The position numbers and the translations under genes are program-made. Under the pieces are notes generated by a model. That model did not search any database, was not told the DNA's origin, and was given only the letters and a program-made list of their open reading frames with translations. Shown piece after piece: positions 52,351 through 60,591 of a stretch of 64,000 nucleotides of DNA (the first letter of the stretch is position 1; each line of letters starts with the position of its first letter). The stretch is from Bacillus sp. RAR_GA_16. GTDB lineage: Bacteria > Bacillota > Bacilli > Bacillales > Guptibacillaceae. The stretch lies in the NCBI RefSeq assembly GCF_020165985.1, contig NZ_JAIUKZ010000001.1:248001-312000 (forward strand), read 5' to 3'.

Positions 52351-54234
52351 CTCACTTCCTTTCTTCATCTCTTCCTTTTCCTTTACGTTCTTCTCATCTG
52401 TTCGCTGCTTTTCTAACTTTTCACGGATTCGATTAAATTCTTTACTAGGTGGCATCAAGCTAACGATGACATCACCTGCTTCAGCTCTTGTTTGAGAGTC
52501 ATGTGCAAAAAACTCTAAACTTCCAGAAGGCTTTTTCACAAAGAGCATGATTGTTTCTTCATCTCTTTCCTCAAGATATTGTTCATAACCATACTGCTGT
52601 GTAATATTTGTTTTTCTGAAAACATAGCCACTTTCCACTTTGCGATTCAGGCTTTCCCACGTGGCACCTTCTTTAAAGGCAACACGTCCTCCAATCGTGT
52701 GCACGAGCTCCTCTAAATCATCCCCGCGATCATTCCGTAAACTTAATTGAAATAGATTGTTACGTCCAATTTCAGGAACAAAGGTTGTACAAACAAGTGC
52801 ATTATAAGAATCAAGCTCAGTAGCTGCAATCATATACTCGTATGGTGTTAAATCAAGGCGATATTCGGTTTGTTCGGATAGAATTTCTCCTCTATAAAAC
52901 GGGACACCAGCTTTTCTCGTTGTAAGTAGCCTTTCCCAAGACGAATCCGTAATTAAAACTGGAATTTTTAATTCTTGTAGCGTTTTAGATAAAGCGGTTG
53001 AGAACGTACTGCCACCAACGATCAGAACACCCGGCTGACCCTCGCTTGCAAGTCCAAGCTTCTCTGCCGTCCATCGGATCGAAAATCCGTGTACAACAAC
53101 AGTAGCAAACACTAACGCAAATGTAAGAGACATTAAGATCTTCGCGTCTTCAAAGCCAGCATCAAGTAATACACTGGCAAAATAGCTCGCGACAGTTAGC
53201 GCCACGATTCCTCGCGGTGCAATCCAACCAACAAGCGTTTTCTCCTGCCAGGATAAGTCCGTTCCAATGGTCGATAGCCAAATGGAAATGGGTCTAACGA
53301 CAAATAACATAAGAAGGACAAAGGCCAGAATTTGCCAATGGAAAATCTCAAGAAGTGTTTCAACAGATAATGAAGCGGTTAGCATAATAAAGATCGTTGA
53401 AATCAATAATACCGAAATATTTTCTTTAAAGTGCCTCATATCGTCGATTGATGAAATGTGCATATTCGCAAGCGTAATTCCCATTGCAGTAACAGCAAGT
53501 AATCCTGTCTCATGAGTGATTTCATCCGCTACTGCGAAACAAAGAATAACAACTGCGAAAACGACGGGAGACTTTAAGAACTCCGGTACATACCCCTTCT
53601 CAAACATCCATCCTACGCCTCGTCCACATAGGAAACCAAATAGCGTCGCAAATAACGATCCTAAGAAAAAGACGAGAAGAACGGTGGGCGTTGCTTCTTC
53701 TACTTTTAAAAATTTTATAATCTCAAATGCAAAAACGGCAAGAAGCGCTCCAAGTGGATCGACGATGATGCCTTCCCACTTTAATATTTTTGCTGGTCGT
53801 GGCTTTAATTTAGCCTGTCTCAAAAGCGGTAAAATAACGGTTGGCCCCGTAACGATAAAGAGACCGCCGATGACAAATGCTACACCCCAGGATAATCCCG
53901 CAACGTAATGGGCTGACAGTGAGCCTAAAAGCCAGGCTAGAAAAGCGCCGACCGTAACAATTCTTCCAACTGGTCGACCAAGCCCTTTAATTTCTCGAAA
54001 ATCAAGATTCAAACTTCCTTCAAATAAAATGATGGCAACCGCAATTGAAACGAACGGATCAAATAAATCCCCAAATACATCTTCAGGATGAAGTAAGCCA
54101 AAAATTGGACCGACAAGCAAACCAATAATCGACATAACAACAATGGCGGGCAAGTGAAAACGCCAGGCAATCCATTGCGAAAAGATACCGAGAGCACCAA
54201 CAAGCATAATATTAAATAAAATCGAATCGACCAT
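52348..54234 (-). CDS. CPA1-type cation:proton antiporter with TrkA regulatory domains
   Basis: About 628 residues. Some 12-13 membrane spans occupy the first 400 (IALFEGSLNLDFREIKGLGR; VDPLGALLAVFAFEIIKF; TGLLAVTAMGITLANM), followed by a TrkA-N nucleotide-binding domain (GVLIVGGSTFSTALSKTLQ) and a TrkA-C-like end. It exchanges Na+ or K+ for H+ and is gated by the cytosolic domains. ATG 54234 is chosen for GGAGG; the frame is open eight codons upstream. Confidence 0.88.
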   Translation of the reverse strand: MVDSILFNIMLVGALGIFSQWIAWRFHLPAIVVMSIIGLLVGPIFGLLHPEDVFGDLFDPFVSIAVAIILFEGSLNLDFREIKGLGRPVGRIVTVGAFLAWLLGSLSAHYVAGLSWGVAFVIGGLFIVTGPTVILPLLRQAKLKPRPAKILKWEGIIVDPLGALLAVFAFEIIKFLKVEEATPTVLLVFFLGSLFATLFGFLCGRGVGWMFEKGYVPEFLKSPVVFAVVILCFAVADEITHETGLLAVTAMGITLANMHISSIDDMRHFKENISVLLISTIFIMLTASLSVETLLEIFHWQILAFVLLMLFVVRPISIWLSTIGTDLSWQEKTLVGWIAPRGIVALTVASYFASVLLDAGFEDAKILMSLTFALVFATVVVHGFSIRWTAEKLGLASEGQPGVLIVGGSTFSTALSKTLQELKIPVLITDSSWERLLTTRKAGVPFYRGEILSEQTEYRLDLTPYEYMIAATELDSYNALVCTTFVPEIGRNNLFQLSLRNDRGDDLEELVHTIGGRVAFKEGATWESLNRKVESGYVFRKTNITQQYGYEQYLEERDEETIMLFVKKPSGSLEFFAHDSQTRAEAGDVIVSLMPPSKEFNRIREKLEKQRTDEKNVKEKEEMKKGSE

Positions 54235-54578
54235 GGATAGCCTCCTTCTGTTTAACAACTACTCTTGCTTCATTTCTATTCTGTCCTATGTACCTAACTT
54301 CACTATAGTCGATATGAACAGAAATGTTTGAAAATATGCTCAAAAATGGCGTTATTAGTAAATATGAATGGAACATCTGTTACATGTCGTCATTTTATAT
54401 GCAAACCATACAATATGGCAACTATCTACTCTTTTTACGAAAGAGGACCCTTACTTATTTTGGATATGAACGAGTTATTACCCTTTAGATGATGAAACTA
54501 ATCCCTTTCCATTCAATATTATTTTTTGATGACATGAATCACATTAAAATGAAAAAGAGCAGGTCACCCTGCTCTCTC
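54235..54578. other. 344-bp region between antiporter gene and topB
   Basis: Holds the antiporter promoter side and, near 54551-54575, the topB terminator. One 42-codon ORF on the plus strand lacks an SD. No repeat or RNA motif seen. Confidence 0.5.
54551..54575 (-). terminator. topB terminator
   Basis: Minus strand AGAGCAGG / CCTGCTCT with a 4-nt loop, then T5. Confidence 0.88.
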
Positions 54579-56741
54579 CTACTTATTTTGGTCTAATTTT
54601 AATTTTGCTAAAGCATCAGCAAGTGCGGTGTTAACCGGCTCGTCTTTCAGCTGATTTTTCATATAACTTGATACATCTTTCTTCGTCGCTTTCGTATTTT
54701 TCTCTTTTTTACGACGTTCATTAAAAGTCGACAGTTTTTCACGATGGCCACATTTACAAATAAAGGTTTGGGCATCGCCCTGACCATGAAGCTCAAGTTT
54801 CTTCTTACACTTAGGACATCTTGCATTTGTAACTTTGCTTTTTCCTTTGCGGTAGCCACATTCACGATCCTGGCAAACGAGCATTTTGCCTTTTTTACTC
54901 TTTACTTCGAGCATTAAATTTCCACAATCCGGACATTTTGTTCCTGTGACATTATCATGTTTATATTTCTTCGTACTTGATTTGATTTTCTGAACAGTTT
55001 CATTGGCATAAGCTTTCATTTCATCAATAAATGCCTGCTTTGAAAGATGACCTTTGCCAATCGCTTCAAGCTTTTGCTCCCACTCAGCAGTTAGCGCTGG
55101 AGATTGCAATTCATCCGGAACAATCTCAAGCAATTGCTTGCCTTTTGATGTGATTGTTAAATCCTTACCATTTTTCTCGATTAAAAAGCTATTAAATAAT
55201 TTTTCGATAATATCCGCACGCGTTGCGACTGTGCCTAGTCCGCCAGTCTCTCCAAGCGTTTTCGCAAGCTTGTTATCTTGCGCGCTCAAAAATTGTGCTG
55301 GCTTTTCCATAGCAGTTAATAAGGTTCCTTCGTTAAAGCGTGAAGGCGGGTTTGTTTTCCCTTCCGTTCTAGTAAGAGAGAGCACACGAAGTTCCTGACC
55401 TTCTTTCAACTCCGGAAGCACGACATCTGCCTCTTCTGTTTCATATACTTCTTTCCAACCTGGTGAAAGAACCCTTTTTCCCTTTGCATCAAAATTGGCT
55501 TCACCAATCTTAGCTTTCACCGTTACTTGCTCATATTCAAACGGTTCGTATAGCGCAGCTACAAATCGTTTCACAATCAAATCGTAAACTTTTCGATCCT
55601 TATCACTTAATTCACGAATAACCGGTGTTTGCTCTGTCGGAATAATCGCATGATGATCGGATACTTTTCGATCATCAATAATATGCTTCCCTGTTTGAAT
55701 CGTTTTACCGAGTACTTTCCGTGCTGTTCTTTCATAAGGAGCTATGGCTTCTAGTCTTTCTTTCAACGTATCTTTCATATCAGAAGATAGGAAACGGGAG
55801 TCCGTTCTCGGATAGGTAACCAGCTTATGCTGTTCGTACAAGCGCTGTGTAGCTGAGAGCGTTTCTTTCGCTGAAAAACCATAACGTTTATGAGCATCTC
55901 TTTGAAGCTCTGTAAGGTCATACAAACCAGGGGCAAACGACTTTTTCTTAACTTTTTTCACTTCTTCGATCCGTGCTGTTTTCCCTGATAACACTTTAAG
56001 ATCAGCATCGATTCGTTCCCGATCAAATACACGAGTATCGTTCGATTTTGGATCACGATACGTTAATGTGAAACCATCCACCACCGCCGCTATTCCATAA
56101 TAACGTTCAGGTTGGAATGATTTTATTTCCTCTTCTCGCCTGGCAATGATGGAAAGTGTCGGCGTTTGTACCCTTCCACTTGAAAGCTGTGCATTGTATT
56201 TGGTTGTAAGGGCTCGAGTTGCATTTAACCCAACATACCAATCTGCTTCAGACCTAGCTGCTGCTGCATGATAAAGGTTCGTGTACTGATTCGCATCTTT
56301 CAAATTTTTAAATCCATCACGAATCGCTTTGTCAGTAACAGAAGAAATCCATAATCTTTTAAGAGGCTTTTTAGCGCGTGCTTTCTCAATAATCCACCGT
56401 GCCACAAGCTCTCCTTCACGTCCCGCGTCTGTCGCAATCACAATTTCACTAACATCGTTACGATTCATCTGCGTTTTTACAACGCTAAACTGCTTTCCAC
56501 TTCTTTTAATGACGACGAGCTTTAGAGGGGCTGGAAGCATTGGCAAATCCTCTAACTTCCATGTCTTGTAGGAGTCATTATAAACTTCGGGATCAGCAAG
56601 TGTCACTAAATGACCAAGCGCCCAAGTTACAATATAGCGGTCCCCCTCTAGAAAACCATTTCCACCTTTTGTACAATTCAATACCCTCGCAATATCGCGT
56701 CCAACGGAGGGTTTTTCTGCAAGAATGAGCTGTTTACCCAC
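54579..56741 (-). CDS. topB: DNA topoisomerase III
   Basis: 720 residues, full length. LILAEKPSVGRDIARVLN and DAGREGELVARWIIEKAR form the Toprim domain; LVTYPRTDSRFL holds the catalytic Tyr. The C-terminal region has Cys pairs in KCPDCGNLML, CQDRECGYRKG, RCPKCKKKLEL and ICKCGHREK, i.e. two zinc-ribbon-like modules that aid DNA binding. It is a type IA enzyme that decatenates and relaxes negative supercoils. Start is GTG behind GGAG. Confidence 0.96.
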   Translation of the reverse strand: MGKQLILAEKPSVGRDIARVLNCTKGGNGFLEGDRYIVTWALGHLVTLADPEVYNDSYKTWKLEDLPMLPAPLKLVVIKRSGKQFSVVKTQMNRNDVSEIVIATDAGREGELVARWIIEKARAKKPLKRLWISSVTDKAIRDGFKNLKDANQYTNLYHAAAARSEADWYVGLNATRALTTKYNAQLSSGRVQTPTLSIIARREEEIKSFQPERYYGIAAVVDGFTLTYRDPKSNDTRVFDRERIDADLKVLSGKTARIEEVKKVKKKSFAPGLYDLTELQRDAHKRYGFSAKETLSATQRLYEQHKLVTYPRTDSRFLSSDMKDTLKERLEAIAPYERTARKVLGKTIQTGKHIIDDRKVSDHHAIIPTEQTPVIRELSDKDRKVYDLIVKRFVAALYEPFEYEQVTVKAKIGEANFDAKGKRVLSPGWKEVYETEEADVVLPELKEGQELRVLSLTRTEGKTNPPSRFNEGTLLTAMEKPAQFLSAQDNKLAKTLGETGGLGTVATRADIIEKLFNSFLIEKNGKDLTITSKGKQLLEIVPDELQSPALTAEWEQKLEAIGKGHLSKQAFIDEMKAYANETVQKIKSSTKKYKHDNVTGTKCPDCGNLMLEVKSKKGKMLVCQDRECGYRKGKSKVTNARCPKCKKKLELHGQGDAQTFICKCGHREKLSTFNERRKKEKNTKATKKDVSSYMKNQLKDEPVNTALADALAKLKLDQNK

Positions 56742-56837
56742 AATACCAATCTCCTCATAGTTCGATTATTTCTATGTTCTATCATACCAGCTTCAATGTT
56801 ACACGTGAAACATTGCCTCCTCGTAATTTTCACAAAC

Positions 56838-56866
56838 AAAAAAGAAGATGTCTTCCATCTCCCTTT
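56838..56866 (-). terminator. Terminator of the cupin-HD-GYP gene
   Basis: Minus strand GGAGATG / CATCTTC with a 5-nt loop, then T6. Modest stem. Confidence 0.6.
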
Positions 56867-56868
56867 GG

Positions 56869-57777
56869 CTAGTTGCTATTTAAAATGCTCTCCTCTATTA
56901 AAACCGCTTCAAGGGCATCGACCACTTCAGCATCGTACAACACGCCTGAAAGACGCTTTAATTCATTCATTGCATATTCAGGTGTATAAGCTTTTCGATA
57001 GGAACGATCATCCGTCATCGCATCATAGGAATCACTAACACCAATAATTTTTGCACCAATCGTGATCTCATCACCCTTGAGACCATCTGGGTAACCAGAA
57101 CCGTTAAGTCTCTCGTGGTGCTGTCGTATAATCGTGCTTATATCGGAATAATAGGAATCTTTAACCATTTCTGCACCATCAACTGGATGTTTCTTAATAA
57201 TGTCATATTCTTCATCCGTAAGACCGCCTGGTTTATTCAATATTTCCTCAGGAACATTTATTTTCCCTACGTCATGAAGAACTGAAGCAACAATTAGTGT
57301 ATCTAACTCATCTTTTAGCAGCTTGAGTTTTTTGCCCATTTTAATACTAGTATTCTGAACTCTAATACTATGCTTAAAAGTATATCGATCTTTCTCTTCA
57401 ACCTTACTTACCACTTCTAGTAGCAAAGAAACTTTTTGACTTATTAAATGGAAAACGGATTCATTTATCATCCAAATCATTGAGACTTCAGAACCTGCTT
57501 CAAAAAACACGATATCTTTAAGATCTTTTACGAAAAAGTAATCACCTTTTTTTAAAGTAATGGAAAGTTCTTCACATACCAGTTCACCTTCTAAAATATA
57601 AAAGAATTCGAAGCTTTCAGGATTATTTCCAGGATATAAATAAAACACGGTTCCTTCATATACTACTTGTTTCATGACCTCAATGCCAGAACCTCTACCT
57701 AATAAACTAAGTTTTGCAGATTCTTGCACTACTTCTTCCAAACTCTCCTGCTTACGTCCGATAGATAAACCGTCCAA
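56869..57777 (-). CDS. Cupin-HD-GYP fusion, probable c-di-GMP phosphodiesterase
   Basis: About 302 residues. Residues about 35-110 look like a cupin barrel (FEFFYILEGELVCEELSITL, KKGDYFFVKDL). Residues about 130-300 are HD-GYP with VLHDVGKINVPEEILNKPGG and RQHHERLNGSGYPDGLKGD, all metal ligands present. TTG at 57777 is the better start: AGAGGTG lies five bases upstream, whereas an ATG ten codons earlier has no SD. A small ligand bound by the cupin may tune c-di-GMP breakdown. Confidence 0.82.
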   Translation of the reverse strand: MDGLSIGRKQESLEEVVQESAKLSLLGRGSGIEVMKQVVYEGTVFYLYPGNNPESFEFFYILEGELVCEELSITLKKGDYFFVKDLKDIVFFEAGSEVSMIWMINESVFHLISQKVSLLLEVVSKVEEKDRYTFKHSIRVQNTSIKMGKKLKLLKDELDTLIVASVLHDVGKINVPEEILNKPGGLTDEEYDIIKKHPVDGAEMVKDSYYSDISTIIRQHHERLNGSGYPDGLKGDEITIGAKIIGVSDSYDAMTDDRSYRKAYTPEYAMNELKRLSGVLYDAEVVDALEAVLIEESILNSN

Positions 57778-57845
57778 ATTTACACCTCTTTTTCCACTAA
57801 CATACATTTCATCTATATCTTATTATATAGTACTATACCTATAAT

Positions 57846-57873
57846 AAAAAGCATCTCAAAAGAGATGCTTTTT
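57846..57873 (-). terminator. Terminator of the secreted coiled-coil gene
   Basis: Stem AAAAAGCATCTC / GAGATGCTTTTT with a 4-nt loop. Confidence 0.88.
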
Positions 57874-57876
57874 CAA

Positions 57877-58359
57877 TTAAACTCCTACAATTTGAATCGG
57901 ATCAACCCAAACCCAACGGTCTCCAATCTGCACATATACCCATGAACATTCTGCTTGAATGCCCGCTTCTGCTGCTTCATCAATCATATCCGCAGTCATT
58001 TTGTTTGTTTTATTAATAAGGTCATCGATTAATGTATCAAGTTTCTGGTTGTACTTATCAACGAGCACTGCTTTTTGCTTTTTTACTTCTTTTTCAATGT
58101 TTGCAATTTCTGCTTCTGAAGCACCGTTTAGACGTGCGTTTTCAAGCTTGGCATCGAGCTTAGCGGTTTCGAGGGAAAGCGTCGACAATAACTGGTTTCC
58201 TTTACTCTGAGCCGTTTGGATTTCCGCTTCAATCTTTACATTCGTTTCGTCGATTTTTTGTAAGATTTCAGCGTGATCATTTTCTGCTGCAAAAGCGCCG
58301 GTACCCATAAACATAAATAGTGCTACTACTGAAAATAAGGCTACTATGAACTTCTTCAT
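57877..58359 (-). CDS. Secreted coiled-coil protein, 160 aa, unknown function
   Basis: Signal peptide KKFIVALFSVVALFMFMGTG with a cleavage site near AFAA|EN. The mature part is almost all helix with heptad-like Leu/Ile spacing (ILQKIDETNVKIEAEIQTAQ). It ends in a compact tail with aromatic residues (CSWVYVQIGDRWVWVDPIQI), which includes the only cysteine. No family recognised. GGGGAGG precedes the ATG, and it is a single-gene unit. Confidence 0.7.
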   Translation of the reverse strand: MKKFIVALFSVVALFMFMGTGAFAAENDHAEILQKIDETNVKIEAEIQTAQSKGNQLLSTLSLETAKLDAKLENARLNGASEAEIANIEKEVKKQKAVLVDKYNQKLDTLIDDLINKTNKMTADMIDEAAEAGIQAECSWVYVQIGDRWVWVDPIQIVGV

Positions 58360-58540
58360 GTGAATCCTCCCCTATTAAACTAGTATGTAGTGAAAGTTTG
58401 AATTAGGTCATACCTCCCACTAATCAACACTATACGGTAAATTTTTCAAGAAATCTATCCTTTTTCACCCTGTTTTCTCGACAAAATTGGTAAATTTTAG
58501 ACATATAGGTGTCTTTTGAAACCCTTTTTTCTACCTAGTA

Positions 58541-58568
58541 AAAAGACAGTCGATCAAACTCGACTGTC
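58541..58568 (-). terminator. malL terminator
   Basis: Nine-pair stem GACAGTCGA / TCGACTGTC then T5 on the minus strand. Confidence 0.88.
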
Positions 58569-58573
58569 AATTT

Positions 58574-60235
58574 TTAACGATTTAGGCGATAAACCCTTGC
58601 TTCGTATGGCTTTAATACGATCGGATCGTTTACTTCTCTTGCCACAGGGTAGTTATTCAAAAGTAATTGTTTCGATTCTAGCTTAAGTTCTGTGTTGAAT
58701 ACAGCAGGTTTCATAGATAGATTTGTAACCACTAGGACTGAATCATCGTCTGTCGTTCTTGTATACGCGTATATTTGGGGATCTTCTTCAAGAAGCAATT
58801 CGTAGCTGCCATATGTGAAAACAAGGTTCTTCTTCTTCAGTTCAATCATTTTCTTATAGAAAGATAAAATGGATTGATCATCCGCTTCTTGCTTCTCCAC
58901 ATTAATGTCCACATAGTTTGGATTCACTTTTAACCATGGTGTTCCAGAAGAAAAGCCAGCGTTAAAATCGTTGCTCCACTGCATTGGTGTGCGGCTATTA
59001 TCCCGAGAGGAAGCCCAAATGACTCTCATAATAGCTTCATGTGGAACTCCTGCTTCGCGCTGAATGCGATAACGATTTTTATCGGCCACATCATCATAAT
59101 CTTCTATAGAGGGAAACTGGACGTTCGTCATACCGATTTCTTGTCCCTGATAAATGAATGGTGTCCCTTGCATAAGAAAATACATGGCTCCCATTGAGGT
59201 TGCACTTTCTCTCCAATACTCCTGGTCATTTCCCCAAGTTGAAACAACACGTGGCTTGTCGTGATTTTCCACAAATAAAGCATTCCAACCTTTGTTTTCA
59301 AGTCCCTTTTGCCAGCGTGTTAATACTTTCTTTAAAGACACGATATCAAGATCAGGGTTTTCTTCTGCGTCCCATAGTCCCAGATGTTCAAATTGAAAAA
59401 TCATATTCATTTTGCCGTCTTTTTCGTCCACCCATTGATCTGCCTCATCAATGCTGACACCGTTTGCTTCTCCAACCGTCATAACATCGTACTTCGAGTA
59501 CGTTTTATCCTTAAACTCTTGAAGGAATGATTGAATTCCCTTTTGATTCATATGCATATCAAATGAAGAAACGTATTTTTCCTTTTTTGGATTCGGCATA
59601 TCCGGAAACCCTGAACGCTTCTTAATATGACTAATCGCATCGATGCGAAAACCATCGATCCCTTTATCAAGCCACCAGTTAACCGTATCGTAAAGTGCTT
59701 CACGAACATCTGGATTTTCCCAATTCACATCAGGTTGCTTTGTTGAGAAAACATGCAGATAATATTGATCGGTTTTCTTATCATATTCCCAGGCGGATCC
59801 ACCGAAAATGCTCTCCCAGTTATTCGGTTCTTTGCCACTCTTTCCATCTCGCCAAATATACCAGTCACGCTTTGGATCTTCTTTTGATGAACGTGACTCA
59901 ATAAACCACTGGTGCTCATCGCTCGTATGGTTTAAGACAAGATCGATAATTAATTTCATGTCCCGTTTATGCACTTCTTTTAACAGCAGATCAAAGTCTT
60001 CCATTGTACCGAAGTCTTCCATAATGTCCTGGTAATCAGAAATGTCATAACCATTATCATCGTTAGGGGATTTGTACATTGGACATATCCAAATGACATC
60101 GATACCAAGGTCTTTTATATAATCCAGTCGCTGAATTACCCCTTGTAAGTCCCCAATTCCATCACCGTTTGAGTCCTGGAAACTTCGAGGATAAATTTGA
60201 TAGCCAATCGCTTCTTTCCACCAGATTCGTTTCAT
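58574..60235 (-). CDS. malL: Oligo-1,6-glucosidase / alpha-glucosidase (GH13_31)
   Basis: 553 residues. WWKEAIGYQIYPRSFQDSNG is the classic start. DGFRIDAISHIKK holds the nucleophile Asp, DVMTVGEANGVS the acid/base Glu, and LFVENHDKPRVVS the third Asp. Catalytic pattern and length fit MalL-type enzymes that hydrolyse isomaltose, maltose or sucrose-type alpha-glucosides. A LacI-type palindrome lies upstream of the start. It is not next to a transporter gene. Confidence 0.93.
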   Translation of the reverse strand: MKRIWWKEAIGYQIYPRSFQDSNGDGIGDLQGVIQRLDYIKDLGIDVIWICPMYKSPNDDNGYDISDYQDIMEDFGTMEDFDLLLKEVHKRDMKLIIDLVLNHTSDEHQWFIESRSSKEDPKRDWYIWRDGKSGKEPNNWESIFGGSAWEYDKKTDQYYLHVFSTKQPDVNWENPDVREALYDTVNWWLDKGIDGFRIDAISHIKKRSGFPDMPNPKKEKYVSSFDMHMNQKGIQSFLQEFKDKTYSKYDVMTVGEANGVSIDEADQWVDEKDGKMNMIFQFEHLGLWDAEENPDLDIVSLKKVLTRWQKGLENKGWNALFVENHDKPRVVSTWGNDQEYWRESATSMGAMYFLMQGTPFIYQGQEIGMTNVQFPSIEDYDDVADKNRYRIQREAGVPHEAIMRVIWASSRDNSRTPMQWSNDFNAGFSSGTPWLKVNPNYVDINVEKQEADDQSILSFYKKMIELKKKNLVFTYGSYELLLEEDPQIYAYTRTTDDDSVLVVTNLSMKPAVFNTELKLESKQLLLNNYPVAREVNDPIVLKPYEARVYRLNR

Positions 60236-60275
60236 ATCTCTACACCCTCATCTATTTTATAAAGTTCGTTAAAGT

Positions 60276-60287
60276 GCAAACGTTTGC
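60276..60287. promoter_or_regulatory. LacI-type operator upstream of malL
   Basis: Perfect palindrome GCAAACGTTTGC, 41-52 bp before the malL start. It is typical of MalR/CcpA-type LacI-family sites. Confidence 0.7.
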
Positions 60288-60416
60288 TCAAAACGCGATA
60301 AAAAAAGCGCTTTCTTTTTATCTTATTTACTTCTACCTACTTGTAGTTTACTTGGATTTGACTTAATTATCAATACGAAGATGAAAGTATTTTTTGTTGT
60401 AGACGGTGACAGGCTA

Positions 60417-60445
60417 TTGACGAGCGACCTAGACATCTATAAAAT
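60417..60445 (+). promoter_or_regulatory. ade promoter
   Basis: TTGACG (60417-60422), a 17-bp spacer and TAAAAT (60440-60445), just ahead of the riboswitch. Confidence 0.65.
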
Positions 60446-60465
60446 ACGCTATTAATACGTACCCG

Positions 60466-60536
60466 TTTTCGTATAATTTTGGAGATATGGTCCAAAGGTT
60501 TCTACCAAACTACCGTAAATGGTTTGACTACGATGA
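60466..60536 (+). promoter_or_regulatory. Purine riboswitch aptamer (guanine class) upstream of ade
   Basis: The purine-aptamer core is intact: GTATAATTTTGGAGATATGG, GTTTCTACCAAACTACCGTA and AATGGTTTGACTACGATG. P1 pairs TCGT (60469-60472) with ACGA (60530-60533). The specificity base in J3/1 (position 74 of the xpt numbering) is C at 60528, which pairs with guanine or hypoxanthine; adenine-specific switches carry U. Confidence 0.9.
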
Positions 60537-60584
60537 CAATTCTGGCAATGCGAATTTGTCATCCTCTGTCTAGACTGAGAGGAG
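60532..60584 (+). promoter_or_regulatory. Expression platform of the ade riboswitch
   Basis: Hairpin 1 GATGACAA / TTGTCATC (60532-60563) shares its 5' arm with the P1 3' strand. Hairpin 2 CCTCT / AGAGG (60563-60582) covers the SD. No T-run is present, so control is probably translational. Confidence 0.6.
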
Positions 60585-60591
60585 ATAACGA

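Noticed and set aside
54368-54496. 42-codon plus-strand ORF in the antiporter-topB gap
   Set aside because: No ribosome-binding site, no terminator after it and no protein-like composition.
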